From Ectothiorhodospiraceae bacterium (GTDB lineage Bacteria > Pseudomonadota > Gammaproteobacteria > HK1), in the NCBI GenBank assembly GCA_024234875.1, contig JACKNM010000025.1, positions 6,435 to 70,434 on the forward strand: a stretch of 64,000 bases of DNA, read 5' to 3'. Positions 8,246 through 16,864 of the stretch are shown in pieces. The translations under genes and the position numbers were made by a program. The stretch's first letter is position 1. Each line of letters opens with the position of its first letter. The notes beneath the pieces are model-generated. The model searched no databases. It was not told where the DNA came from and was given only the letters and a program-made list of their open reading frames with translations.

Positions 8246-9709
8246 GGTGCGTTCGGCTGCCCAGGCGCGCAGGCTCGCGATTCGTTCGGCCATCACCACC
8301 GAGAGCGGGCGGGTGGCCTCGATCTCGGCTGCGAGCAGCGCGCCGTCGAACGGCTGGTCTGCGGCATAGGAGGCGTAGAGGGCCGCCACCACCGCCTGCT
8401 CGATCTCGGCTCCGGAGAAGCCCTCGCAGGCCTGCGCGGCCGCCTCGAGGTCGACAGTCGTCGGGTCGATTCGTCGTCGCTCGAGATGGATGGCGAGGAC
8501 GGCGCGGCGGGTCTCCGGATCCGGCAGGTCGACGAAGAAGATCTCGTCGAAGCGGCCCTTGCGCATGAGCTCCGGGGGCAGGGCACCGATGTCGTTCGCG
8601 GTCGCGACGACGAACACCCGCGCCTGGCGCTCCGCCATCCAGGTGAGCAGGGTGCCGAGGATCCGCCGCGACGTCCCGGAGTCGGAGTCGTCGGTCGAGA
8701 TGCCCTTCTCGATCTCGTCGACCCAGAGCACGCACGGCGCCATCACCTCGGCCTGGCGGAGCGAGGTACGCAGATTGCGCTCGGTCTCGCCGTGATACTT
8801 GTTGTAGAGGGTGCCGAAGTCGAGACGCAGCAGCGGCACGTTCCAGGTGCCGGCGACCGCCTTCGCGGCCAGACTCTTGCCGCAGCCCTGGACGCCGAGC
8901 AACAGCACCCCGCGCGGCGCGTCGAGACCGGGTCGGCGCACGCGGCCGGAGAACACCGGCTCTCGCAGCTCCAGCCAGCGCTTGAGCCGGGTGAGCCCCG
9001 CCACCTGCGCGAAGCGCGCGGTGTCGTACTCGAACGACAGCACCCCGTCCTGGCCGAGGAGGTCGAACTTCGCCTTCATGATCTCCGGCAGATCGTCCTC
9101 GTCGAGCGCGCCGTCGTCCTCGATCGCGCCGCGAGCCAGCCGGCGCACGTCCTGCTCGGGCAGCCCGAGCAGGCTGTCGACCAGACGGTCGAGCATCTCG
9201 CGGCTGGTGCGCACGTTCTGACCACGGTTGACCCGCGACCAGTGGGTCGCCTGCTCGCGCACGATCATGTGCACCGCCTCGCGCCCCGGCAGCGACAGCT
9301 CGAAGCGGCGGCTCAACCGCTCCAGCTCGGGCGGCAGGTCGACCTCGTGCGAGACCAGGGCGATGCGGTGCGCGACCCGCTCGTGCCTCAGCGCGATCTC
9401 GCGCAGATAGCGCACGTGCACCGGGTCACGCAGATAGGGATGGAAGTCGGTGAGCACGTACAGCCCGGGATAGCGAGTGTCCTGGATGCGCGACAGTGCA
9501 TCCTGCGGCTCCGGGGCGATCGGGTCGTCAGTGATCTTCTCGCCGTCGCGGCACAGCCCGCTGGTCACCGACCAGGTGTAGAAGTGGACGTCGAGGCGCT
9601 CGGCCGCCTTGGCCAGCAGCCGCACCGCACGAGTCTCCTCGTGGGTCTCGACCACCAGCAACGGCACGCCGCTGCGCAGCAGCACCTCGAGGTCGTGCAG
9701 ATCCTTCAC
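8234..9709 (-). CDS. AAA+ ATPase, Ycf46-like
   Basis: A 491-residue ATPase with a long N-terminal region (residues 1 to about 230) and a C-terminal AAA+ module. Walker A is GVQGCGKS (about 272-279) and Walker B is VLWVDEIEK (about 327-335). The following MRKGRFDEIFFVDLPDP and GFSGAEIEQAVV match sensor and second-region-of-homology features of FtsH/Cdc48-like ATPases, but no protease domain follows. The N-terminal part (VPLLVVETHEETRAV, YVLTDFHPYL) is that of the Ycf46 group found in cyanobacteria, plastids and many bacteria, linked in cyanobacteria to photosynthetic and carbon-response regulation. Its client here is unknown. It is monocistronic, starts at ATG and ends inside the repeat block. 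Confidence 0.85.
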   Translation of the reverse strand: MKDLHDLEVLLRSGVPLLVVETHEETRAVRLLAKAAERLDVHFYTWSVTSGLCRDGEKITDDPIAPEPQDALSRIQDTRYPGLYVLTDFHPYLRDPVHVRYLREIALRHERVAHRIALVSHEVDLPPELERLSRRFELSLPGREAVHMIVREQATHWSRVNRGQNVRTSREMLDRLVDSLLGLPEQDVRRLARGAIEDDGALDEDDLPEIMKAKFDLLGQDGVLSFEYDTARFAQVAGLTRLKRWLELREPVFSGRVRRPGLDAPRGVLLLGVQGCGKSLAAKAVAGTWNVPLLRLDFGTLYNKYHGETERNLRTSLRQAEVMAPCVLWVDEIEKGISTDDSDSGTSRRILGTLLTWMAERQARVFVVATANDIGALPPELMRKGRFDEIFFVDLPDPETRRAVLAIHLERRRIDPTTVDLEAAAQACEGFSGAEIEQAVVAALYASYAADQPFDGALLAAEIEATRPLSVVMAERIASLRAWAAERTVPA

Positions 9710-9915
9710 GCGCTTGCTTCCCCCGACACCGTCGCGACGTGCAACCCGAATGGTAGCCCATGGCGCCGGTCGCCCCGGCGCCAGGACCGATCATCGGCAC
9801 CGTCGCCGCCACGCTTCAGAGCGAGCAGCAGACCGCATTCCGCCGAAGCGACGGCCGGGCCGTCGCCGGACCCGTGGGGCGTCGGCGAGGAGTCGTCGGG
9901 GACCGCCGTCGGGTC

Positions 9916-9949
9916 GGGGACAGGCACCGCGTTCGCGGAGCCAGTCCCC
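9916..9949. repeat. Hairpin repeat, GGGGACAGGC/GCCAGTCCCC arms
   Basis: Inverted repeat with 10-base arms (one mismatch) and a 14-base loop, between the dioxygenase stop at 10000 and the ATPase start at 9709. The same arm sequence recurs at 29744-29778 and, degenerate, at 15922-15956. The rest of the 290-base gap has no gene. There is no U-run, so it is more likely a dispersed palindromic element than a canonical terminator. Confidence 0.55.
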
Positions 9950-9999
9950 GGTGGGGCTTCGGCGGCGTGTCGTCGGGGCCTGACGCTCTCGGGGGGCGG

Positions 10000-10845
10000 T
10001 CAGGCCGGCTGGGTGTCCATCACCGTGGTGCGGTGCATGTGCCGCGGGCCGTCGTCGGGGCTGAAGTCGGGGACCGCGCGATGCATCGTGCAGCGGTTGT
10101 CCCACATCAGCACGTCGCCCGCGCTCCAGCGGTGTCGGTAGACGTACTCCGGGCGGTCCATGTGTGCGAAGAGCATGGCGAGGAGGGCGTCGCTCTCCTC
10201 GCGGCGCAACCCCTCGATGTGGGTGGTGAAGCCCGGGTTCACATACAGGCAGTGTCTGCCGGTGTCGGCGTGCACCCGCACGACCGGCTGGGACACCGGC
10301 GGCAGGTCGGTTTGCACGTCGCCGGCGCCGAAGCTCGAGAACAGACGGAACACGTATCGGAAGTCGTGCACCGCCCGGCGCTCGGCGAGGAACTCGCGCA
10401 TCGGCTCGGACAGGCCCTTCCAGGCACGGTGGGTGTTGCAGAAGAGCGTGTCGCCGCCGAGGCGCGGAACCTCCAGCGCGTACAGGATCGAGCAGAGCGA
10501 CGGTGGGCTCAGGTAGCAGAGGTCCGAATGCCAGTAGCGACCGGCCTGGTCGTTGCCGAGCGCCTCGCCAGCCGGCCCCCGCTTCGTCGACACCCGGTAG
10601 ATCTCCGGATACCCGGGGAGGAGGAACTTGCCGAGGGTGTGACGCTCGAGAGGACCGAGGCGCCGGCTGAACGCGATCTGTGCCTCGGGAGAAAGGTGCT
10701 GCCGTTTGAAGACCAGCAGTCCCCCCGCCTCGTGCCAGGCGCGGAGCACCGCGGCCAGGGTCTGATCGTCGATGTCGGCGCCGAGGTCCAGGCCCTCGAT
10801 GGTGGCGCCCATGACGGGCGAGAGTGGGGTGACGGTGAACGGCAT
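10000..10845 (-). CDS. TauD/TfdA-family Fe(II)/2-oxoglutarate dioxygenase
   Basis: A 281-residue non-haem iron oxygenase. The iron ligands are H106 and D108 in YWHSDLCY and H255 in CTMHRAV. An arginine in the RHMHRTTVMD tail would bind 2-oxoglutarate. The N-terminal TPLSPVMGATIEGLDL is the usual opening of TauD-type enzymes. Members oxidise taurine, alkyl sulfates, 2,4-D, trimethylaminobutyrate-type compounds and others, releasing CO2 and succinate, so the substrate is open. Start at the ATG preceded by GAGGGA; longer in-frame extensions are unlike the family. It sits 61 bases from a sulfotransferase gene and about 1 kb from a second TauD-type gene. All three genes run the same way, suggesting one small operon acting on sulfur- or amine-containing metabolites. 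Confidence 0.85.
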   Translation of the reverse strand: MPFTVTPLSPVMGATIEGLDLGADIDDQTLAAVLRAWHEAGGLLVFKRQHLSPEAQIAFSRRLGPLERHTLGKFLLPGYPEIYRVSTKRGPAGEALGNDQAGRYWHSDLCYLSPPSLCSILYALEVPRLGGDTLFCNTHRAWKGLSEPMREFLAERRAVHDFRYVFRLFSSFGAGDVQTDLPPVSQPVVRVHADTGRHCLYVNPGFTTHIEGLRREESDALLAMLFAHMDRPEYVYRHRWSAGDVLMWDNRCTMHRAVPDFSPDDGPRHMHRTTVMDTQPA

Positions 10846-10906
10846 CGGGATCCCTCGTCGTGGGCACGGTGTCTCGGGGCAAATCTCTCCCCCGGCGCCC
10901 GGGTCG

Positions 10907-11797
10907 TCAAGCCGAGCTCGGCTCGCGCAGCCAATGGCCGAGGTCTCGGCCGAGGAACGCGCCGAGCTGCTCGACGTCGTCGCGATACAGCGCGGCGAGA
11001 CGCCGCCGCACCGCCGCCGGGAGCGGTGGCGCGGGGCGCAGGCCACGGGCTCGCAGTCGGTCGTAGAGACGGGCCACCGGAGCCGGTGTGAGCGGTGCGG
11101 CCACCCGCAGCAGGGCCGGATGCGCGAGCCAGCGGCTGAGGCGCGGGTGGCGTGGCAGCCCGCCCGGATTGACGGCGCCACCGGCGTGCGGCGCGAGACC
11201 GGTCGGCGCGACGCCGAGATGGGTGAGGATCCTCGGCCAAGCGTCGTCGGTGCCTCGCAGGTCCTCGAGCAACACCACCAACACCCGCTCGGATCCCAGC
11301 GCGTCCAGCCACGGCCGGAGCTGGCGGTAGTAGAAGCCGCCGTCCAGGTAGCTGGAGCCGGGCACCAGCGCGGTCTCCGGCGGGGCGTCCTCGCGTCCCT
11401 TTCGAACCAGCATCAGGTAGTCCGAGTAGGCTCGCTCGACAGGGTCGCGCAGGGTGGCCACCACCCGGATCCACGGCAGGTCGCGCGCCGCCCGGCGAGC
11501 GACCTCGGCGAGCCGCAGGTACACCGGCGACGCCTCACCGCGGGCGATGGCATGGCGCCCCGGCGCGAACTGCGCCCGGTAATCGGCCTCCGTGCGCACT
11601 GGCGACGGATTGCCGGCCATCAGGTCCCGGGCGAGGAAGTTCGTCTCCTTGATGCGGCTCATGTAGATGTCGGGGTGGGTGGCGAGCCGCTCGTACAGGA
11701 ACGTCGTGCCAGCCTTCGCGGCCCCGATGATCAGGAATGTCGGGAGGTCCGACGGCCCACCGCCGCCCGCGTGCGCACTTCGGGCGCGCGTCGTCAT
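10907..11797 (-). CDS. Sulfotransferase domain protein (PAPS-dependent)
   Basis: About 296 residues with both PAPS-binding elements. The 5'-phosphosulfate loop is IIGAAKAGTTFLY (about residues 24-35), and the 3'-phosphate element is RDPVERAYSDY (about 117-127). These cytosolic enzymes move a sulfuryl group from PAPS to a hydroxyl or amine on a sugar, lipid or small molecule. The sequence resembles the heparan N-/O-sulfotransferase-like bacterial group. The start at 11797 is preferred because GGCGAGG lies just upstream; an ATG 18 bases earlier is possible. It is flanked by two 2-oxoglutarate dioxygenases that could belong to the same pathway. The acceptor is not predictable. Confidence 0.85.
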   Translation of the reverse strand: MTTRARSAHAGGGGPSDLPTFLIIGAAKAGTTFLYERLATHPDIYMSRIKETNFLARDLMAGNPSPVRTEADYRAQFAPGRHAIARGEASPVYLRLAEVARRAARDLPWIRVVATLRDPVERAYSDYLMLVRKGREDAPPETALVPGSSYLDGGFYYRQLRPWLDALGSERVLVVLLEDLRGTDDAWPRILTHLGVAPTGLAPHAGGAVNPGGLPRHPRLSRWLAHPALLRVAAPLTPAPVARLYDRLRARGLRPAPPLPAAVRRRLAALYRDDVEQLGAFLGRDLGHWLREPSSA

Positions 11798-11854
11798 CGT
11801 GACCTCGCCGGGCATGCCGCCCGCGGTTTCGGCGCGGCGTGGAGGGCCGCGACG

Positions 11855-12871
11855 TCAATCGCCGTGGCGCCGCGCCCAGGTCGCCCCGAACTCGCGGGAG
11901 CCGCGGAAGGTCGGCGGCAGCGGCCGCCCGTTCGGGAGCGTGAGCCAGAGGCGGAGCAGGTGCCGGCGCGGCGCGTCGGGCGGATCCTGGTAGCCGCGCC
12001 GTGCGTGGAAGGTGACGTAGTTGTTGCCAATCTCCACGTCGCCGGGGCGCAGCGTGAACTGAAGGCAGAGATCCGGATCCGCGCACAGTCGGTCCAGCAT
12101 CTCCAGCGCCTCGCGCTGGGCCTCGCTGAGGCGCGGGACGTCGGCGAAGCGCTGCGCGGCGTGGATGAGGTTGCTCTTGTAGTTGGCGGTGAGACGACCG
12201 CCATGGAAGTGGTAGATGGGCATGCTCTGCACCCGCGCACCGTCTCGGCGCTGGCCACGGGTGTCGGCGTGGAACGCCTCCTGCAGCACGCGCGCGAGAT
12301 CCGGACGCTGCGCGAGGAGGGTGTTGAAGACCGTGACCGCGCTGACCAACAGGCTCTCACCCCCCTCGCGCGCGCCGGCCAGCACCATCAGCACGAAAGC
12401 GTCCGCACCGTCGTTGTGGAAGTTGATGTGACGATTGGTCTGGTACTCGCGCAGCGTCTCGGAGCTCTCGAACCGCTCACCGGTGTCGCGCACGTCGTGC
12501 ATCAGGGAACCCTTGCCGTCCTGCGGCTCGGGGATGCCCAGGTGCTGGCCGATGGCCCAGCATGCGACGCGCGATTCGGCCTCCGACCATCGCTCGACCG
12601 GTAGCCCGCGCAGCATCGCGAACCCCCGCCCGCCCTCGAGCTCGTCGCGCATCGCGACGAGGTGCACGCCGAGCGTCGGCAACGGCAGGTCGGCGGCGGT
12701 CAGCGACTCCAGCGCCCGCGGGGTCGCCAGCGCGCGCTCGACCGCCCGGTCGAGGTCCGCGATCTCGGCCGCGGTGAGGACGTGGAACAGCGCGTCCACG
12801 TCGGGGAAATCCGTCGCGCGCCACGCCGCCGGATCGTCGATGGAGTGGGTGAGCAGGCTGGTGGCCGCCAT
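11855..12871 (-). CDS. TauD/TfdA-family dioxygenase (second copy, divergent)
   Basis: A 338-residue member of the TauD superfamily. HxD is in NFHNDGADAF (H152, D154), with a distal histidine in NNYVTFHARRGY (H289) and a downstream arginine around PRRHLLRLWL for 2-oxoglutarate. The length and the N-terminal region (DFPDVDALFHVLTAAEIADL) match the large uncharacterised bacterial group annotated as taurine catabolism dioxygenases, distant from the dioxygenase encoded at 10000-10845. The start is the ATG with GGAGGA about nine bases upstream. The leftward order is this dioxygenase, sulfotransferase, then the other dioxygenase, with 57- and 61-base gaps. A divergent metallophosphoesterase gene begins 123 bases away. 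Confidence 0.85.
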   Translation of the reverse strand: MAATSLLTHSIDDPAAWRATDFPDVDALFHVLTAAEIADLDRAVERALATPRALESLTAADLPLPTLGVHLVAMRDELEGGRGFAMLRGLPVERWSEAESRVACWAIGQHLGIPEPQDGKGSLMHDVRDTGERFESSETLREYQTNRHINFHNDGADAFVLMVLAGAREGGESLLVSAVTVFNTLLAQRPDLARVLQEAFHADTRGQRRDGARVQSMPIYHFHGGRLTANYKSNLIHAAQRFADVPRLSEAQREALEMLDRLCADPDLCLQFTLRPGDVEIGNNYVTFHARRGYQDPPDAPRRHLLRLWLTLPNGRPLPPTFRGSREFGATWARRHGD

Positions 12872-12994
12872 CCGGGATCCTCCGCTACACGGGCACTCGC
12901 GTGCTGGGGCGGGTTCCTGCACCATGCGGCGCCGAACCGAGTCTCGGCGGCAACCTAACGGCTGGTCGGGACGTCGTCAATCGAGGAGCCCCGC

Positions 12995-15040
12995 ATGAGC
13001 GCGTCCTTTCGTTTCGCCGTCGTCGCCGACACCCATACTCGACCGGAGGCCGGGGACCTGTCCTCGCCGTGGGAGGTCAACAAGCTCGCGAACGGGCGCG
13101 CCCGGCACGTCGCCGCCTGCATCGACCGGGCGCGCCCGGTGTTCACCGTCCACCTCGGCGACGTCGTGCACCCGGTGCCGTCGCTGCCGACCTTCGACGA
13201 GGCGGCGGGCGTCGCGCGCGGCATCTTCGACGCGTTGCAGGCCCCGGTGCACTACGTGCCGGGCAACCACGACGTCGGCGACAAGCCGTTTCCGGCCATG
13301 CCCGCGGCGGTGGTGAGCGACGCCGGCGTGGCCGCCTATCAGCGCCACTTCGGCGCCCCGCATGGTGCGTTCGACCACGAGGGTTGCCATTTCGTGCTCC
13401 TCAACTCGCCGGTGATCAACTCCGGCCTCGACGCCGAGCACGCCCAGCGGGTCTGGCTCGAGGCCGACCTCGAGGCGAATCGTGACCGGCGCATCTTCCT
13501 CTTCACGCACTATCCGCCCTACGTGCTCGACCGCGACGAGCCGTCGAACTACGACAACATCGACGAGCCCGGGCGGCGCTGGCTCCTCGACCTCGTCGAG
13601 GCCTACCGCGTCGAGGCGATGTTCACCGGGCACGTGCACAACTTCTTCTACCACCGGCACGGCGTGACCGAGTGCTACTTGCTGCCGGCCACCTCGTTCT
13701 TCCGGCAGGACTACGCCGAGCTGTTCCGCGTCGATCCCGCGCCCGAGCACGGGCGCAACGACGCCGGCAAGCTCGGCTGGTTCATGGTCGACGTGTACCC
13801 CGGCGGCCACGTCGCGAGGCCGTATCGCTCCCAGGGCCGCACCCTGGCGCCGGGCGCGTCGCTCGCGCCCGAGCCGCCGCGCATCGAGGTGCCGCATCCG
13901 AAGGACGACCGCCGGTCACCACTCGGCGTGCATCTCCGCCACCCCTGGGCCGAGGTGACGACGCTGCCCTACAACGGTCCGATGGACGAGTTCCATCGCA
14001 AGCGGGCGCGAAACGACCACACCGTCCTGACGCTCTGGGAGACCGGCGCACGTCGGGTGCGGGTGCCGGTCTCGGATCTGCTGGACGCGGACACCCGCGC
14101 GCGAATGGTCGCGCTACACGCCGGTGGGCAGCGCTTCACCCTGTTCGCCTTCGGGGTGCCGACACCGGCGGTGCAGGCGGTGCTGACCGAGCATCGCGAT
14201 CTCGTCGATGCGCTCGAGGTGATCGCGCCGTGGGCGGACCTGGTGGCGGCGACCGGTGCGCTCGCCACCCTGCGCGAGCAGGTCGGGTGCCGATTGAACG
14301 TGTCGAAGACCGAGACCTCGGCCGAGAAGCGCACCGAGGGCTCGCGCTTCAGCCACTTCGTGAGCTACGGGTTCCGACTCGCCGATGCGGAGTCTCTGGC
14401 CGCGTGGCGGGCCGAGCCGATGGCGCGTCGACTCGACGGCCTGGTGTTTCGAGTCGGGCTGGATGCCGACCCGCTCACCGAGATCCCCGCCATCGCCGCG
14501 CTCGGGCGTGAGCTCGGCGTCCGCGTGGTGGTGAACGTGCGTCTCGCCAGTGACAACCCGGCCGAGTACGTCGCCGACGACGATGCGATTGCCGGGCTCG
14601 TCGCGCGCGCCATGGTCTGCGCCCACGCCTGCGCCGAGGATGCCGACGTGTTCCTCGACACCTGGGTCGACCTCGACCGCGGCTATTTCCCGCGGCACGG
14701 GCTCTACGACCGGCACTTCGATCCGCGAGTCGCGAGCTTCGTCTATCGCCACCTCAACGCCGTGCTCGGCGCCCACGACGAGCTCGCGATCGACGCCGTG
14801 CGACACGAGCAGGGCACCGCGGTGGTCACGATGCGTGCAGGCGTGGCGCGGCTCGCGCTCGCCTGCGGCGCGGCGCCGGCGATGACGGTACCCGAGGGCT
14901 GGCTCGTGCCCGGCGCCTCGGTCGAGTGCCTGGACCTGGTGCGCGGCACCCGCCTGCGCATCGAGCCATCGGCGGACGCGTCCCGAGTCGTGCCGCCGGC
15001 GCCGATGCCCGGTCCGTGGCTGGTGGTGGTCGGGAGGTAG
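12995..15040 (+). CDS. Calcineurin-like metallophosphoesterase with a long uncharacterised C-terminal half
   Basis: A 681-residue protein. Residues 1 to about 260 form a metallophosphoesterase with all signature blocks: D12-x-H14 in VVADTHT, HLGDVVH (D56), PGNHD (N91, H92), H172 in FTHYPPY and GHVHN (H213, H215). These bind two metal ions and hydrolyse phosphomono- or diesters. Residues about 310-681 have no family I recognise. That part alternates LVAATGALATLREQ, LDGLVFRVGLDADPL and VRVVVNVRLASDNPAEYV like strands and helices of a TIM-barrel, and ends in a small beta-rich tail. No signal peptide is visible. The start is the ATG with GAGGAG upstream. The fusion is the notable point, since ordinary family members are 250-400 residues. 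Confidence 0.75.
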   Translation: MSASFRFAVVADTHTRPEAGDLSSPWEVNKLANGRARHVAACIDRARPVFTVHLGDVVHPVPSLPTFDEAAGVARGIFDALQAPVHYVPGNHDVGDKPFPAMPAAVVSDAGVAAYQRHFGAPHGAFDHEGCHFVLLNSPVINSGLDAEHAQRVWLEADLEANRDRRIFLFTHYPPYVLDRDEPSNYDNIDEPGRRWLLDLVEAYRVEAMFTGHVHNFFYHRHGVTECYLLPATSFFRQDYAELFRVDPAPEHGRNDAGKLGWFMVDVYPGGHVARPYRSQGRTLAPGASLAPEPPRIEVPHPKDDRRSPLGVHLRHPWAEVTTLPYNGPMDEFHRKRARNDHTVLTLWETGARRVRVPVSDLLDADTRARMVALHAGGQRFTLFAFGVPTPAVQAVLTEHRDLVDALEVIAPWADLVAATGALATLREQVGCRLNVSKTETSAEKRTEGSRFSHFVSYGFRLADAESLAAWRAEPMARRLDGLVFRVGLDADPLTEIPAIAALGRELGVRVVVNVRLASDNPAEYVADDDAIAGLVARAMVCAHACAEDADVFLDTWVDLDRGYFPRHGLYDRHFDPRVASFVYRHLNAVLGAHDELAIDAVRHEQGTAVVTMRAGVARLALACGAAPAMTVPEGWLVPGASVECLDLVRGTRLRIEPSADASRVVPPAPMPGPWLVVVGR

Positions 15041-15058
15041 GCTAGGCGCCAGGCGCGA

Positions 15059-15853
15059 TCAGGACGTCGGCGGCCCGGTGACGCTCAGACCGGCGCGAAG
15101 CGTCTCGGTCTCCCACACCTGGTCCGGCATGATGTTGGCGAGGTTCACGTCGGGGCCGAAGGTCTCGATCAGGAAGCGCTTGAGCTGGTAGACGTCGCTC
15201 AGGGTGGTGCCGGTGATCCAGGGGCCGCTCAGCTCGAAGATCACGCGGTCGACGTCGAGGCCGGCGCGCAGGTCAGCGAGCAACGCATCGTTGACCCGGC
15301 CGTCGCGCACCAGCTCCGCGCCCTCGACCAGGACCACGTCCGCGCCCGCCTCGAGCGCGACCTCGGCCTGCGCGATCAGGGTCTCGGCGCCGCTGTCGTC
15401 GCTCTTCGAGCCGACCTCGCCGTGCACGTGCAGACCCGCTGCCACCGCGGTGCGGATGACGTCGCGGCGTTGGGCGTCGTCGAGCGGAACCACGTTGTCG
15501 GAGACCTCGATGGCCTCGATGCCGAGCCGTCTCGCCTCGTTGCAGTAAGGGGCCACGCCGGCCATGCCCTGAGTCGCGATCACGTACTCGAGGAACTGAC
15601 CACCGAGGAACGGCTGGACCTGGTGCCTGGCGTACAACGCGAGCTTCTCGCGCAGGTACGGCTCCGGATAGAGGCGGGCGGTGCCGACGACGAGCTTCGC
15701 GAGATCGACGTGCGGCGCGAGCAGGCCCAGCCAGTCCGCCTGCGCGCCGAGGGGCAGGCCCCAGTCCATCATCATCGTCAGCCCGCGCTGCCGAGGCTTG
15801 GCGCGGCTGCGTCCCGCCGGCAGGGGCACCATCGCGAACGGTTCGGCCGACAT
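15059..15853 (-). CDS. Phosphosulfolactate synthase (ComA) family protein
   Basis: A 264-residue TIM-barrel protein carrying ComA-family signatures: KPRQRGLTMMMDWGLPLG near the N-terminus, HVDLAKLVVGTARLY, FLGGQFLEYV, AIEVSDN and HGEVGSK. ComA adds sulfite to phosphoenolpyruvate to make (2R)-3-phosphosulfolactate in coenzyme M synthesis. Bacterial and plant homologues (including plant Hsa32) exist whose reactions are mostly unproven. It lies 111 bases downstream of a NitT/TauT-type ABC operon on the same strand and near two TauD-type dioxygenases and a sulfotransferase, which fits a sulfonate theme. No ComB/ComC partners are visible. ATG start. The family assignment is firm; activity is inferred. 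Confidence 0.8.
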   Translation of the reverse strand: MSAEPFAMVPLPAGRSRAKPRQRGLTMMMDWGLPLGAQADWLGLLAPHVDLAKLVVGTARLYPEPYLREKLALYARHQVQPFLGGQFLEYVIATQGMAGVAPYCNEARRLGIEAIEVSDNVVPLDDAQRRDVIRTAVAAGLHVHGEVGSKSDDSGAETLIAQAEVALEAGADVVLVEGAELVRDGRVNDALLADLRAGLDVDRVIFELSGPWITGTTLSDVYQLKRFLIETFGPDVNLANIMPDQVWETETLRAGLSVTGPPTS

Positions 15854-15921
15854 GATCGATCCTCTGTCACTCGGCGACGGGCTCGCGCCGCCAGCGCGGG
15901 CCTGTCCCCTGTTGCACGGGT

Positions 15922-15956
15922 GGGGACGGGCACCGCCTGCCGGCGGAGCCTGCCCC
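15922..15956. repeat. Degenerate hairpin repeat (GGGGACGGGC / GCCTGCCCC)
   Basis: Imperfect inverted repeat in the 111-base gap between the second permease gene and the ComA-family gene. The left arm also pairs imperfectly with GCCTGTCCCC at 15900-15909, giving alternative stems. It belongs with the elements at 9916-9949 and 29744-29778. It could reduce read-through from the transporter genes, but no U-run follows. Confidence 0.4.
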
Positions 15957-15964
15957 GGTCGCCG

Positions 15965-16864
15965 TCAGCGCTGCATGCCCCAGCGATAGACGGTCTTCAG
16001 CTCGATGTTGCGGAACACCAGGTTCTCGACCGCGATGCCGATCAGAATCACCGTGAACAGGCCGGCGAACACGTGCGCGGTCTCGAGGTTCTGACTGTTC
16101 TCGAAGATGAACCAGCCGAGTCCCCCGCTACCCGACGACGCGCCGAACACCAGCTCCGCGCCGATCAGGGTGCGCCAGGCGAAGGCCCAGCCGACCTTCA
16201 TCCCGGTGAGGATCGACGGCAGCGCTGCCGGCAACAGCACCTTGGTGACGTAGGGGATCCCGCGCAGCCCGTAGTTACGCCCGATCATGCGCAACGTCTC
16301 GCTGACGCTCCGAAACCCGTTGTGGGTGCTCAACGATACCGCCCACAGCACCGAGTGGATGGTGACGAACACGATGCTCGCCACGCCGAGGCCGAACCAC
16401 AGCATCGCCAGCGGGAGCAGGGCGATGGCGGGTAGCGGATTGAACATCGCGGTGCAGGTGGCGAGGAAATCGCCGCCGATCCGACTCGACGTCGCCCACA
16501 TCACCAGCGCCGCGGCGAGCCCGAGACCGATCGCGTACCCGATGAGCAGCACGCTCAACGAGAACCAGATCTTCTCCAGCAGGTCGGAGTGGAACAGCGA
16601 CTGGTAGAGGGCCTGGGCGGCGGCGCCGAAGGACGGGAACATCAGCGGCTCGATGTCCCCGATGACCGTGTAGGCCTGCCACAGCACCATCAACCCGATC
16701 AGGATCGTCGCCTTGCGCACGCCGTTGACGTTCCAGGCCCGCTCGATCCACGACAGCGGCCGCTCGACGTCGGCGGTGTCCACCTTCTCGAGCGTCTCCA
16801 CGAAGATCTCGGGACGCACCACGATCTCCGGACGTGCCGGTCGCGTCGACTCGCTCGCGCTCAC
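15965..16864 (-). CDS. ABC transporter permease, NitT/TauT family (second copy)
   Basis: A 299-residue inner-membrane permease. After a hydrophilic N-terminus, ATILIGLMVLWQAYTVIG begins the membrane part; five or six spans follow. The EAA-type loop that contacts the ATPase is near MIGRNYGLRGIPYVTKVLLP. The conserved block NPLPAIALLPLAMLWFGLG is typical of nitrate/taurine/sulfonate importers (SsuC/TauC). The GTG start overlaps the stop of the preceding permease gene (GTGA), and longer frames upstream are antisense to that gene. It is exactly as long as its neighbour and very similar in the core, so the pair probably forms a heterodimeric pore after a gene duplication. The substrate is unknown. 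Confidence 0.85.
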   Translation of the reverse strand: MSASESTRPARPEIVVRPEIFVETLEKVDTADVERPLSWIERAWNVNGVRKATILIGLMVLWQAYTVIGDIEPLMFPSFGAAAQALYQSLFHSDLLEKIWFSLSVLLIGYAIGLGLAAALVMWATSSRIGGDFLATCTAMFNPLPAIALLPLAMLWFGLGVASIVFVTIHSVLWAVSLSTHNGFRSVSETLRMIGRNYGLRGIPYVTKVLLPAALPSILTGMKVGWAFAWRTLIGAELVFGASSGSGGLGWFIFENSQNLETAHVFAGLFTVILIGIAVENLVFRNIELKTVYRWGMQR

